DNA of 64,000 nucleotides from Liolophura sinensis (GCF_032854445.1 NC_088302.1:54220046-54284045), one strand, 5' to 3'; positions 22,875 to 35,269 are shown, counted from the first letter of the stretch. Program-made: numbers and translations. The notes: generated from the letters alone by a model not told the origin.

Positions 22875-25800
22875 GGTGATGGCAAATAAAACGGCAGAGT
22901 CTAGAGCTGAACTGATCGACCAGTTGCTTAAGCAAAAGGGATACAACAGACTTGTTCGGCCAGGCGAAGACTCACGTTAGTAAAATTTGTTTTTTTTTTT
23001 GTTGTTGTTGTTGATTATTGATGCTTTTTTTTTCTTTTCCACAATTGTGAGACGAAACCACGTGGCTGGAAAGTTACTGGACATCGTTACTTTTACAATT
23101 CAGATCGTTGATGAGATTTTCGCATGTGTGTAAGTGTGGAGGCCCAGCAACTCCAGATTTGGACAATTTTTATTAATAAGATTGCAAGTAGTTTACACAT
23201 GTTGTGTAAAGATTGGAATCGCCATTTGAGAATAGTTTATAGATTAGCCAGAAAGGCTAATTATAAATTTTCAAAATATCATTTTACAATCAGATTACCT
23301 TTCAGAAAACAGGCATTCCTACATTCGACTAGCTTTGGTTCATTTTAATTTGAACATCATTACACAGGCCGTCACATTCTAAGCTACACGTAAGTACTGA
23401 AGACAACCTGCTGAACACCTATCTCTTTGTAGATACACCCACACCAGTTACCATCGATGTTATGGTGCACATGATCAGCTCTATATCGGAGATCAACATG
23501 GTAAGGAAATGACACAACTGCATGCCTTTGAACACACTGCGTAATCTTTAGTTAGCGAATCAGTGTGGTAAAGGGATGACTTAATCATAGGCTTACTGCA
23601 AATTTGATTATTCTCAGACAACCAGTCAGTGTACTAAGGTAATGACATTAACACAGGCCTATTACCAAATCTGACTATTCCCAGAAACCAATCAGTGTAC
23701 TAAGGTAATGACATTATCACCCGCCTGTTACCAAATCTGACTATTCCCAGAAACCAATCAGTGTACTAAGGTAATGACATTATAACCCGCCTGTTACCAA
23801 ATCTGATTATTCTCAGACAACCAATCAGTGTACTAAGGTAATGACATTATCACCCGCCTGTTACCAAATCTGATTATTCTCAGACAACCAATCAGTGTAC
23901 TAAGGTAATGACATTGATGTTTTACGCCGTAGTCAAGAATATTTTACTTATACGACGGCGGCCAACGTTATGGTAGGAGGAAACCGGGCAGAGCATGGGG
24001 GAAACACACGACCATTCACATGCTGCTGGTAGACCTTCCCACGTACGGCATGAGAGGAAGCCAGCATGAGCTGGACTTGAACTCACAGCGACTGCATTGT
24101 TGAGAAGCTCGTGTCATTCCCATACTGGATTATACTCAGGTAACCTATCAATGTGACTTGAAAATGACACCATTACTGCTGCACTTGCTAAATAAATGTC
24201 ATCACTCTTCCATTGGAAACCTAAAATCAAGGGAACTGTAATAATCAATCAGTTTGATGATGATAAATATAATAATAGATCTTACATAAGTCGCCATAGG
24301 ATGCAAGTCAGTACGTATATGTCTATTACGTGTAATATTTATGAATGTATTGCAGGAGTTCGCAACAGACATTTATTACCGTCAACGCTGGCGAGACAGC
24401 AGATTGGCTTTTGAAGACTTCAACAAAACTTTGAACCTTGGTTACAGTCGAATAGAATCTATCTGGTATCCCGATATTTATTTTCCGAGTCTGAAGGGAG
24501 GTTACCGACATGACCTAACATCTCCTAACATACTGCTGAGGCTTTACCCGGACGGTACAGTGCTCTACAGCCAGCGGTAAGTATTAATCGTATGTTGGTC
24601 GTACTGACTCTGCTTGCTTTCCATAATTACACAGTTGGGCATTTACTGGTCAGATTTATGTATTTAGTCGAATGATGTTTAATGATGGCCAGAAGGGCGG
24701 TAAGCTGCCCCATTCACCCATTTCAGATGGCTTACCAACTGTTGAAACGACTTTCTCCGCCAATAAATATACCCGCTTTCGTTTAGGAGAATTATTGTAG
24801 ACTATGGTGTCACATCACTTTCAAAGAAAATTATTGTATAATACTGTCGTCATATTTCATACAAAACAAGAAATCATACAAAAGCTGCTGGAGAATTGCT
24901 TTGGGTACCATTTTGTCGAGGATTAATGTAGTTTTCTCCTTAGTGCCCGAATTATAAACTGACCAAATGAATACATACGTTTGCTGTGGAAGTGCACCCT
25001 CACAATACAAATAACGGTGAATCTTCGATAAAACATTGCCCGAATAATCGACTATTGAGATGTTTTATGTAGATGACCGTGCGGTTTGTAGAATTCACAC
25101 GATTTGGTGTACCGACTCGACAATCTTTATTTCACACGATTTGCTCCGCGAAAATCGATAGGTGGTTCACGCTTTACTAATCTGTTGATTTCTGCAATTT
25201 AGTAGACGGAACGGGAAATATTTTATATTATGGTGTTCAAATTTGAATGCTTCATATCAATATTTTACGAATACCAGGTATTTGTTAATGTAACTGTGCA
25301 TCGATTGCTGCAGAAAAGTTATACACAATATTCAAATGTACCTGTCATTAGCACCAATCTCTGGTATTTCCAGATTCAAAGTATTTCTGAAATATCTTTA
25401 ATATAATAATTCTGTTATTAAATCTTCTGACTGTTTATGTTCAACAGCCTGGCACTTATTATGGCCTGCTCCATGGATTTACAGAAATTTCCTTTGGACA
25501 AACAGAGATGTCGACTCGATTTCATGTCCTGTAAGTATTTGTATGGATAAGTTGCTACGAACTTTTGGGTCACCAAACCTCTGTATCGATTGTTGGACAT
25601 TTACTATCGATACAGCATAGTTGACAGCAAAAGCGATTCTCATCTACACCTGCTGTGTGCGTCTGTGGATCCCGCAGTAGTAATATTGGCGTCACGTGTC
25701 ATCCTCTTTTCCGGGATGTTCCTTGGTTCGTCAGTTATTTGTCAACGGCCGATGTTTATCTCTTGAAATTCGGTTTCATCCAAGTATGGAAATGATCAAT

Positions 25801-27881
25801 GTAGCATAAAGCCTGACCCCCAAGTAAAAGCGAGCAACACGTGAACTTTGGGGCGCAGTGTATGCATGAGAGGGTTTCTTCCAAATCTTTGCAATAATAT
25901 GACGTCCATCATATTGATGGGTACAGCTTGTAATGTTACATGGGTATGACTTAGTTTTAAGGATCTCATTGATTGGTTACAGCAATCGTCTTGTGAAACC
26001 ATATGCTGAAAGTCATACCTAAATACACGCTGTTTTAGATGGCTACACGGTCGAGGAATTGACGATATCTTGGGATGGCCAAAGCAACATCAGTCTGAAC
26101 AACAATATAACATTGCCCGATTTCGAACTTGACGGCTACAAGCTTGGAGATTGCACAGAGATATTTTCCACGGGTAAGGTGTTTAGGTGTAAATGTGTGT
26201 TTAATTACAGGTAAACAATCCACACTATTACCCTCAATGCTAACTTCATAGACGATCACCTCTCGGGCCTCCTCTTGAGTCTGCTTTTACCCAAAGTATA
26301 CATTAGTGTTCAAACCACGCCAGGATGTCCACAAACCTATTGTCGGATCTCGTGAAGTGATAGTCTAAACGTTATTTTACATCTGTTTTTAATATTAGTG
26401 GTTATGGGAGGGGAATACAACGGGCTCTGCTTGTTTTTTTCCTAACGATCTTTGTTTTTAACGTTATACTGAATAATTTTGTCAGCAGTAAAATAGCGTC
26501 TAATATTGCGTGTGGGGGGAACGAGAACGTCCAGAGAAAATCCCTGGCCACAGGTGGGCTACTGGATTACTAACCCACGAGTAACACGTCATAATGATAG
26601 ACGACAAACAGTCTCCAGCGGGCTTCATAAAAACGAGGGCGCATTGCAGACCGCTTACTTCCATCAAGGCTCCGATAACCATGGTAACTGGGAAGATTGA
26701 GATTGTGACATAATTGTGGACAATAAGTATTTTTCCATGGCCGTCCCCTCACCCTCCACTCCTCTCAGCCGTCGAATAAAGGAAATGTTCTTGAGAGGAG
26801 GACTAAAATGCAATCAAACCATAGTTTTAATTCTGATAGAAAAACAGCTTTTGTACATTTGAGATAAACAGAACAGGAACAGTAAGTGACTTGATCAGAG
26901 TAATATTTTCTGCATTTTTTAGGAACATATGGTTGCGTATTTGTGGAGCTAAAGTTTACCCGACAGTTTGGACATTACTTGACGGGAACGTATCTGCCCA
27001 CCATGTTGATTATCGTCCTGTCTTGGATCGGCTTTTGGATTGATTACAAGTCCACGCCGTCTCGCATAAGCCTAGGTCTGCTTACGGTCCTGGCTGTGAC
27101 CACACAGAGTACGAGCATACAGGCGGAACTCCCCCGGGTCTCCTACGTGAAGTCCATCGACGTCTGGATGGCCATCTGCATGGTGTTTGTGGCCGGAGCT
27201 TTGCTGGAGTTTGCTATTGTAAATGTAATTGCCAGAAAAGATTCCGAGAAGATTCTCACAAAAAGGGCTATGGTACACACACGCAATGAAGAAAGCGGTG
27301 TAAGTTTATTTGTGATCAGATAAGTATTTCTCAGTTCTTTTCGTGGGAGAAGCTATATTACAGTTTATTTCAGTATATTAGTCAGTGTTAAATTTAACCT
27401 CCATTTTCTAATATCAATGACATTTAATTTCTTTCAGTAACATAACTTCGCCGAACCAAATTATATATGTTGTGTGAAAGTTCACCGTTCCGTTTCGAGG
27501 TTTGGAAGAAGTTATTGATAACAAGTAAGATTTAATCGTCACACGAATGAAAAAAGTCATGCTGTGTTTTAATATGTTTTATACACTGATTCGGTTGTTT
27601 GTCCCTAACAGAGACTTTCAACGGCATCTTCAACGGCATCCACTCAGGAACTGGTTTATACCGAGAAAAATCACCGGAAACGGGTATCCTGGGGAAAGAC
27701 CCAAGAATCTGCCCACGAGAATTACACTGACAGCTCAGAAAACAGAGGGTGTTTGAAGACAGATGAGAGCTATGCCTTACGCATTGATAAGCTCTCTCGC
27801 ATTCTCTTCCCAGTTCTGTTTTTCCTCACGACCATGATCTACGGACTTTCGGTACATTTACATGCATACCCCGAGGAATGA
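22875..27881 (+). CDS. Cys-loop ligand-gated anion channel subunit (glycine/glutamate-receptor-like)
   Basis: Seven exons with matching phases and GT/AG borders: 22875-22975, 23433-23500, 24356-24576, 25448-25530, 26039-26173, 26923-27300 (approximate end) and 27612-27881, stop TGA. About 415 residues are visible. Exon 3 has YRQRWRD and IWYPDIYFPS (loop A region). Exon 4 has the Cys-loop CSMDLQKFPLDKQRC (13 residues between Cys). Exons 5-6 have a second Cys pair (DCTE...YGC), as in glycine and glutamate-gated chloride receptors. Exon 6 carries M1 (YLPTMLIIVLSWIGFWI), M2 (RISLGLLTVLAVTTQST) and M3. The last exon has a short cytoplasmic loop and M4 (ILFPVLFFLTTMIYGLSV). The M1-M2 loop reads TPSR where the family has PAR, keeping the proline that marks anion channels. 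Its role would be a pentameric chloride channel in the plasma membrane; the ligand cannot be told. The first exon enters in an open frame, so the signal-peptide exon lies further upstream and was not found. Confidence 0.92.
23565..23912. repeat. 66-67-bp tandem repeat, about 5 copies, intronic
   Basis: Units containing CAATCAGTGTACTAAGGTAA and CTGTTACCAAATCTGATTAT recur every 66-67 bp in the second visible intron of the channel gene. A SINE directly abuts the right edge. Confidence 0.9.
23914..24135 (-). mobile_element. tRNA-derived SINE in channel-gene intron
   Basis: Antisense copy: TGTTTTACGCCGTAGTCAAG, ACGACGGCGGCCAACGTTAT, GGAGGAAACCGGGCAGAGCA, CACGTACGGCATGAGAGGAA. Almost full length. 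Confidence 0.85.
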
Positions 27882-27894
27882 AGACGTTTCATTT

Positions 27895-28087
27895 ATTTGA
27901 CGTATTTATTTGATTTTTGTTTTTCGCCGTACTCAAGAATATTTCACTAACACGACAGCGGCCAGCATTATGGTTGGAGGAAATCGAGCAGAGCCCTGGG
28001 AAACCCCGCGACCTTCCGCAGATTTCTGGAGACCATCCCACGTAGGACAGGAGAGGAAGGAAGCTTGAAGTCTTGGTGAAGTCACGC
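27895..28087 (-). mobile_element. SINE starting 14 bp after the channel stop codon
   Basis: TTATTTGACGTATTTATTTG, CGCCGTACTCAAGAATATTT, GCGGCCAGCATTATGGTTGG and later blocks match the SINE in antisense. It begins immediately after the TGA at 27879-27881, so it would form most of the proximal 3' untranslated region. Confidence 0.8.
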
Positions 28088-28329
28088 ATGGGAAGCCTAC
28101 CTCTTTTGTTTGCTCATTTGTTAGATTGGGGTTTAACGCAGCTTTCAACCTTATTTCGTTGATATCACGACCGTTTAATCTTGTAGAAGGTCGAATCCAA
28201 TGCGGATAGTGCTGCCTCACTGGAACGACATGTTGGTATAGACCTGCTAGATTATACTTATACCGTGTCCACCAGTATTTGGCCTAATCCTCTTATGTTG
28301 ATCGCCTGGAGAGGTAGTGCCAAGATTAC

Positions 28330-29470
28330 CTATGTAAAAGCCACTGCAGCTCTATCCGCTACCCCGCTGCAGCTCCATCCCCTACAGCGCTGCAGCTCTA
28401 TCCCCTATGCCACTGCAGCTCTATCCACTATGCCATATCAGCTCTATCCACTATACCACTGCAGCTCTATCCACTATGCCGCCACAGCTCTATCCTCTAT
28501 ACCAATGCAGTTCTATCCACAACGCCACTGCAGCTCTATCCGCTACGGTGCTGCAGTTCTATCCACAATTCCATCGCAGATAACATCCACTATGCCACTG
28601 CAGCTCTATCCACTACGGCGCTGGAGCTCTATCCACTACCACGCCGCAGTTCTATCCACTAGGGCACCGCATTTACTACGCCGCCTACCCACTATGCCAC
28701 TGCAACTCTATCCACTAGGGCGCTGCAGCTCTATCCACTATGCCATATCAGCTCTATCCACTATACCACTGCAGCTCTATCAAATACCCCACTGCAGCTC
28801 TATCCACTATGCCGCCACATCTCTATCCACTATGTCACTGCAGCTCTATCCTCTATACCACTGCAGTTCTATCCACTCGCCACTGCAGCCCTATCCGTTA
28901 CAGCACTGCAGTTCTATCCACTATGCAATTGCAGCTCTATCCTCTATACCACTGCAGTTCTATCCACTCGCCACTGCTGCCCTATCCGTTACAGCACTGC
29001 AGTTCTATCCACTATGCCATTTGCAGCTCTATCTGCTACCGCGCCGCAGTTCTATCCACTAGGGCACCGTATCCACTACGCCGCTGCAGCTCTATCCACT
29101 ACGGCACTGCAGCTCTATCCACTACACCACTGCAGCTCTATCCACTATGTCACCACAGCTCTATCCACTGCGCCACTGCAACTCTATCCACTATGCCTCT
29201 GCAACTCTGTCCACTACGGCTCTGCAGCTCAATCCACTATGCTAATGCAGCTCTATCCACTATACCATTGCAGCTCTATCCACTATACCATTGCAACTCT
29301 ATCTATTATGCCATTGCAGCTCTATCCACTACGGCGCTGCAGCTGTATCCACTATACCATATCAGCTCTATTCACTGTACCTCTGCAGCTCTATCAAATA
29401 CCCCACCGCAGTTCTATTTCACTACAACAGGGCAGCTCTGTCCACTACGCCACTACAGCAGGTCCACCCC
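28330..29470. repeat. 23-bp minisatellite, about 48 copies
   Basis: Unit CCACTGCAGCTCTATCCACT ATG with many substitutions; almost every copy keeps CTGCAG. All three plus-strand frames are open over long distances (265, 257 and 173 residues), which shows that openness comes from the unit and not from coding selection. Situated about 0.45 kb downstream of the channel gene. Confidence 0.95.
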
Positions 29471-29719
29471 TTTTTATAGTGTTACCAAAATACGCTTTTT
29501 CCTTTGTCTGTGATAAGGTGGAGTACTGTAATTAAGGTAAAAGTCGTGTATTGTGTGAGGTGCATATCTCATATGGTATAAAAGTACATGCAATAGATTT
29601 ATCATGACAAAAATTTTCTTGCCGGCATAGTGTAAAATATTCAATAAATAAAGTAATTCAATAAATAATGTAACATCCCATGAGTGATAACCTTTATAAA
29701 GAATGCAACTAAAGAAAGC

Positions 29720-30341
29720 CTAATTGCTTCTGACGTTAATGTAACGGTGACCTGTTTTAGTAAATACCGAGACAATTAACGACGATATTCTTTCAATAAG
29801 ATCTTTGTGAGGAATTGCAGTATAGAGTGTAGAGAAATCCCATGTGGATACGTCTTTGTACGGTATATGCATATCAGCATCAAGTTCTCCTGTAAGACGT
29901 TTGGAGTTGTTAAGAATCCACATGCAGTTGACACCGGAATTTTTTGTTATGGCACAACAATACTTATTCCAAAATGACTTCATTTCTTGTAACGCTCTTG
30001 TAAGAAGTGTTGACAAGAGTTTGGTGGTACAACTTCTTGAACCCACAATAATCCTTGTACGGGGATTTATGCATTTTAGGAATCCAGTAAAGTTGTGGTA
30101 TTTCTGTATGACGGGTAGGTATATTTAGGCGCCTTTCTTTAAGAAAGGTGTTGTGTTTATTAATTAGTTCCTCCAGAGTACATGTAGTAGCAGAATACGT
30201 GGATGTTTTTGTAAATGTACATAGCTCTTGAACAAGAATTTGATAATAATAATTCTTGCAAATAAAGATGACATTATTAGGAGCCTTGTCTGTTAAAGTG
30301 ATGACAAATTTACTATGAAGGTCAGCGAGTGTTTCTTGCAT
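29720..30341 (-). pseudogene. Reverse transcriptase fragment of Penelope-like element
   Basis: Two overlapping frames give the finger and palm parts: ITLTDKAPNNVIFICKNYYY, CTLEELINKHNTFLKERRLN, LYWIPKMHKSPYK, then SFWNKYCCAITKNSGVNCMW and STWDFSTLYTAIPHKDL. The last motif is the hallmark DFxxLYTxIPH. The YxDD region is absent because homology stops near 29720. Confidence 0.78.
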
Positions 30342-31150
30342 AGTGGGATCCTTCAGAACCTGTTACTTTAGGTAGAGTCTCAATGTCTATACGGTGTATA
30401 GCTAAACTAACCTTCTTTTTGACAATCTCAAGCCAAGTCGTTAAGTATCGAAGAATCAACTTTCTCCCGTTTTGACCATTTTTTAACATATTCCTCAAGC
30501 GCCGAGATGATATTTTCTTGTTAGATCGAATGTTGACATTTCTCTTTTCTCTTTACTGAGGACCTCTCACAAAGAGATTCCTTTGATCGTGATTCTTGAT
30601 AATATTAAGGTCGCCAGTCAGGACATGTTTACATTTGTCGTAGGTTTCACAATCACAGTTACAACCGCCAGAAGTATACCTCGCCAAATCGAACTCTTTG
30701 ATGGCCTTGGAATAATTGAAAATTTTGGAAGCGATAGGCTTTGTATACTCATAGGATACGCAAGGTGGCTCTTGGATATTGAAATAATTAGGCATAGCAC
30801 TACGAACATCAGGTTCATTAAAGATGTGTGGTAGGTTAAATAAATCAAGGCCTCAGTCTAAATACCTTATCTTCAGAAAGAGTCTATCATGTGTATGTTA
30901 TTGGATACGTCTTGAACTACCTGTTTTAGCAAATTCAATGGCAGTGCATGTAATACTGTGCAGAGCATGCATGCTATTGGTATCACTCGACAATCATACT
31001 AAATAGATAAATGTAACGTGTTTGTGAATTATGTTTCTATTGAACTTCCTCCTACCATGACTGCGAGGTCTACGTTTATGGTAATTGAATAAATTTGTTG
31101 TGATGGAGTCATGTGGTTGGCTGGATGTTACATTGCCCATTCTCATAACG

Positions 31151-31489
31151 TTACCATTCAACCCATACGGGAAGACCAATCTCTAGCATCCAGAAAAGAT
31201 CGCGGTCACGGATTTTACGTTCAAATTCGACATCTGTCTCGTTTGCTGATGGATAAACCGATTCTATTATTTGAATGCTGAAATGGTCCCAGTCGTTGTC
31301 GGAGGCAGAGAAATGCTTGCCTATTAGCAATTGTTTCTTGCGCACGAACTTACGGCGCCGGTTCACCCGTAGATGTAGTTTCTGGGTAGTCTTCCCAACA
31401 TACTGCTGACCACATTTATTGCATGTTATTAAGTAAATACAGTTGGAGGCAATACAACTTATGTTAACGTAGGAATTAACAAAAAACAT
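31151..31489 (-). pseudogene. GIY-YIG endonuclease domain fragment
   Basis: A 112-residue frame with CIYLITCNKCGQQYVGKTTQ (the GIY ... YIG-equivalent pair, here YLI and YVG), then LHLRVN, GKHFSASDNDWDHFSIQIIE and ERKIRDRDLFWM. The Cys-x2-Cys between the two motifs and the following Arg/Glu positions fit GIY-YIG endonucleases of Penelope-like elements. The coding sense continues in another frame (31179-30994: GLNGNVMRMGN ...), so a frameshift lies near 31160. Confidence 0.8.
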
Positions 31490-31859
31490 TTACCAGTCAG
31501 TGAAGAAATAAAAGTGGCGGATGTATCAAATGATGGACATGTAAGACAATTGGTATGTCCACATTTGGAAATAGTTAAATGTTTGCTTTGGGAATTCAGT
31601 GTCAAACAACCGTTCAGTTGGATTGAACACGGTTTGGTGGAAATACCATGTTGAATATTCTCATATATATCTGGTATTTGTATGAAAATGGGTCTTAGTG
31701 CAAAAGAATCATTTATTGACTCGCCCTGGGAACATGCACCACTATTCCCAGCGTTAGTCCTATACATATTGTTGTAGTTCATAGTTATTGGTGTAGTTGT
31801 GCAGAGGCCTCGCCTCGGGGTCAATAACCATCAGCAGAATCGGGGCATGCACAGGTAAT

Positions 31860-32990
31860 AAATATAAGCGTATATTTAACCTATACATAAGGTAATAAAC
31901 ATATGCTACAGTTGCCTTGAAAACATTCCTTCCCAAGAATCCATTATTCCAGGCCAGGTTGGCTCTGCAGAAAAGAGACTAGATATGATGGAAAATTTAT
32001 AGCCGCAATGACTTTTTCCGCCTGTTCCGAACAGGTTAACCTCTCCAACATGATTCATGTCTAAATAGTTTGTTCTCGGTTATTTATCGTTGATGTATTG
32101 CTCGATGTCATTTATTTTGTAAAAGACTTTTACATGATTGTCATTCAAATTCTTGTGCCGCAGACGTGTGCACATAAGATTCCAAAACCTTGCATCCTGT
32201 ACAGCTGCATCAGCTGCAGTTTGGAGAATATGGTTTACCCTCAGTAAATGTCGATATTTAGTTTCCATCTCGATCCACCAAGTTTTGGAAAATAAAATCC
32301 AAAGGGCATCGATCCGGTTGTGCTAGAATAGCATATTTTTATGTGCGCGAATAGCCTTTGGGAGTGAAGTCGATTATGTAGGGAGCTGACTGAATAATAC
32401 AAATATTTACCTTTGTAAACTGTGTTTGAACAAAGGCGTATGGATGCTGGATGTCCGCTCTTTGTTTCCTAGTAAACGTGACGGGATGGTGATAGTGCTA
32501 CAAGTATCTGTTATGAGTTCAGCATCCCGTCGCCGCCCCTTGTTAGTGTCGCTTTTCAGTGTCGCTTTTTTAGTAAAAATCATACAGCCTGATAATAACA
32601 TGTTATATCATAGATAACATAGATATGCCGTGAAAAGAATTGAACAACCAGGAGGGACTGCACCACCTTTATTACCATAAATATGAAAAAAAACCGGTAA
32701 CGAGATTTACATGTCAACGTCTCAAAACATAAGTATATATATGGGCCCCCACATTCCTGTAAATTGAATGCATCCAGCCATATCGTGGTGAGCATTCGTG
32801 GAGAAAACAAAAGCATGATTCTGTATCTGGATATGTTGTATTTAGATCTAAACGGTATCACTCTTGAAGTAATCATCCAGATTTTGTATACTAATCAACG
32901 AGATCTCGTGAAGGAATTAATGAGGTTTCCCGTACGAATCAATCAGGTTTTTGAATGAACTAAAAAGGTTCCTCGGCTTTGTTTGCCTGG
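31860..32990. other. No recognisable gene
   Basis: Short open frames only, with no motif recognised. A sense/antisense pair of similar-length frames at 32080-32326 argues against coding. Confidence 0.4.
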
Positions 32991-32999
32991 TAAATTGTT

Positions 33000-33850
33000 A
33001 GGTACAGTAATTTCTTCAGCTTTGTTTGTCTGGCACGGCTAGGTGTGGTAATTTCTTAGGCTTTGTTTGTCTGGTACTTGGTTAGTTGAGGTATTGTCTT
33101 CAGCTTTTCTTGTCCGGTACTTGGTTAGGTGCTGTAATTTTTTGGCGTTATTTGTCCGGTACTTGGTTAGGTGAGGTAATTATTTCGGCTGTGTTTGTCC
33201 GGTACTTGGTTAGGTGCTGTAATTACTTCGGTTTTGTTTCTCTGGTACTTGGTTAGGTGCGGTATTGTCCTCGGTTTTGTTTCTCTGGTACTTGGTTTTG
33301 TGCGGTTACTTCTTCGGATTTGTTTCTCTGGTACTTGGTTAGGTGTTGTAATTTTTTGGTGTTATTTGTCCGGTACTTGGTTAGGTGAGGTAGTTACTTT
33401 GGTTTTGTTTCTCTGGTACTCGGTTAGGTGCAGTAATTACTTCGGTTTTGTTTCTCTGGTACTTGGTTAGGTGCGTTAATTTCTTCGGTTTTGTTTCTCT
33501 GGTACTTGGTTAGGTGCGGTATTGTCTTCGGTTTTGCTTGTTGGGTGCATGGTTAGGTGCGGCATTGTCTTCAGCTTTGTTTGTCCGGTACTTGGTTAGG
33601 TGAGGTATTGTCCTCGGTTTTGTTTGTCCGGTACTTGGTTAGGTGAGGTAATTACTTCGGCTATGTTTGTCCCGTACTTGGTTAGGTGCTGTAATTTCTT
33701 CGGTTTTGTTTCTCTGGTCCTTGGTTAGGTGCGGTATTGTCTTCGGTTTCTCTGGTACTTGGTTAGGTGCGGTATTGTCTTCGGTTTTGTTTCTCTGGTA
33801 CTTGGTTAGGTGCGGTATTGTCTTCGCCTTTCGTTCATCCACTATTCTGA
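33000..33850. repeat. 43-bp minisatellite, about 19 copies
   Basis: Units carry GGTACTTGGTTAGGTGCGGT and TTCGGTTTTGTTTCTCT. The spacing of ACTTGGTTAGG is 42-43 bp in the stretch I counted. Confidence 0.93.
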
Positions 33851-33877
33851 TCACCCTCGTAAATGTTTTTCAGTACG

Positions 33878-33999
33878 GGGTTAAACACTTATCAAATAGA
33901 GGGGTCAAACACTTATCAAATAGAGGGGTTAAACACTTATCAAATAGAGGGGTTAAACACTTATCAAATAGAGGGGTTAAACACTTATCAAATAGAGAT
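33878..33999. repeat. 24-bp tandem repeat, 5 copies
   Basis: Unit AGGGGTTAAACACTTATCAA ATAG. Adjacent to, but unrelated to, the 43-bp array. Confidence 0.93.
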
Positions 34000-34292
34000 G
34001 TTATTTGAAAGCGATACACAAGATCTCCAAGATTAGATGATGGGTTTCGCAATTTTATGTACATTCTAATGCGTCAGTTGTCGTATAAAATAACCAGGAC
34101 TTTCACGGCACGATTTGAACACTTTTATTCAAGCTTACTGTTAGCGATTGGACAAAATTCCTTATAATATACCTAAACAGGTACACATTTCCTGAAGACC
34201 CTAAAATCCGGCTATAAACCTAAGATTACTGGAACTGCGTTATCGGCAGGTGGGCTCCCAAACCTTAAACGTAACCACGCAAACACAATCAA

Positions 34293-34540
34293 TTTTATTT
34301 ATTTATTTGATTGATTTTTTACGCCGAACACGAGAATATTCTCTTACACGACAGCGGCCAGCTTTATGGAGGGAGGAAACCAGTTAGAACCTGGAGAAAA
34401 CTTACGACCATTGGCATTTTGTTGAGAGATCTTCCCACGTACGGCCGGAGAGAAAGTCATCATGAGCTGACCTTCAACTCACAGCAAAGGCATTGTTTAG
34501 AGGCTTCTGGAACATTGCGACATGCCGGCACGATATTCAA
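34293..34540 (-). mobile_element. tRNA-derived SINE copy
   Basis: Antisense: TTTATTTATTTGATTGATTT, CGACAGCGGCCAGCTTTATG, CTTCCCACGTACGGCCGGAG, CATGAGCTGACCTTCAACTC. Near full length, moderately diverged. Confidence 0.82.
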
Positions 34541-34605
34541 GTCGGGCACGGAGGCCTCCAAAACTGAATTAAGGAAAGAGGGTTAAAATTCAAGGACGGT
34601 TATAT

Positions 34606-34682
34606 AGCTAGGACAGTTAGATTTCTATGACAGTTGGACATCTAGGACAGTTATACATCTAGACCAGTTAGACATCTAGTAC
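34606..34682. repeat. 18-bp tandem repeat, 4 copies
   Basis: Unit GACAGTTAGACATCTAGG with point changes. Confidence 0.85.
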
Positions 34683-34744
34683 GACAAAATGATCTCTTGA
34701 TATGAACAACAAACCTGAGTGATGTTATAATTTATTCTTTTATC

Positions 34745-35150
34745 ATCTGACAAACATCATATGAGACAGGGGGAACAGGGAACTATTGTCTACAGGAGAC
34801 ATGTGACAAACATCATGTGAAGACAACGGAAACAGGAAACCATGGTCTACAGAAGCCATGTGACAAACATCATGTGATGACAGCGGGAACAAGAAACCAT
34901 TGTCCACGGAAACCATGAGACAAACATCATGTGATGACAGTGGGAACAGGAAACCATGGTCTACATGAGACATGTGACAAAAGTCATGTGAAGACAACGG
35001 TAACAGGAAACCATGGTCTACAGAAGCCATGTGACAAACATCATGTGATGACAGTGAGAACAGGAAACCATTGTCCAAGGAAAACATGTGACAAACATCA
35101 TGTGAAGACAGCGGGAGCAGGAAACCATTGCTACAGAAGATATGTTGACC
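34745..35150. repeat. 57-bp minisatellite, about 7 copies
   Basis: Units start CATGTGACAAACATCATGTG and include GGAAACCATGGTCTACAGAA. The 57-bp period (19 codons) keeps a minus-strand frame open for 156 residues; not a gene. Confidence 0.93.
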
Positions 35151-35269
35151 AACACATACATTTGATATGGGTCTGCACACACACTTTAAAACTTCACAGC
35201 TTTGAAGATTCACCGCTTAGATTTTCAACCGGTTGTCGTCCAATTCAAAAATAGGAAACATTAAAACTA

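Larger units (their letters stand above)
29700..31850 (-). mobile_element. Penelope-like retroelement with N-terminal GIY-YIG domain (Naiad-like), degenerate
   Basis: On the minus strand, from 5' to 3': a Cys/His linker (CGHTNCLTCPSF) at about 31600-31540; a GIY-YIG endonuclease domain at 31489-31151; a tail RRPRSHGRRKFNR near 31070; a Cys-rich block (GGCNCDCETYDKCKHVLTGD) near 30690-30600; upstream RT sequence at 30341-29964 (VITLTDKAPNNVIFICKNYY, PQLYWIPKMHKSPYK); and RT palm sequence at 30046-29720 (WDFSTLYTAIPHKDL). The order endonuclease then RT is the permuted arrangement known for the Naiad/Chlamys clade of Penelope-like elements. The catalytic Asp-Asp region and the C-terminal RT part are not seen here. 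Frames are broken, so this copy is inactive. Confidence 0.78.

Noticed and set aside
28265-29535. Three overlapping plus-strand frames of 173-265 residues
   Set aside because: All three frames of one 23-bp minisatellite are open; no start context or homology, and openness is a property of the unit.
34743-35213. 156-residue minus-strand repeat protein
   Set aside because: Product of the 57-bp minisatellite.
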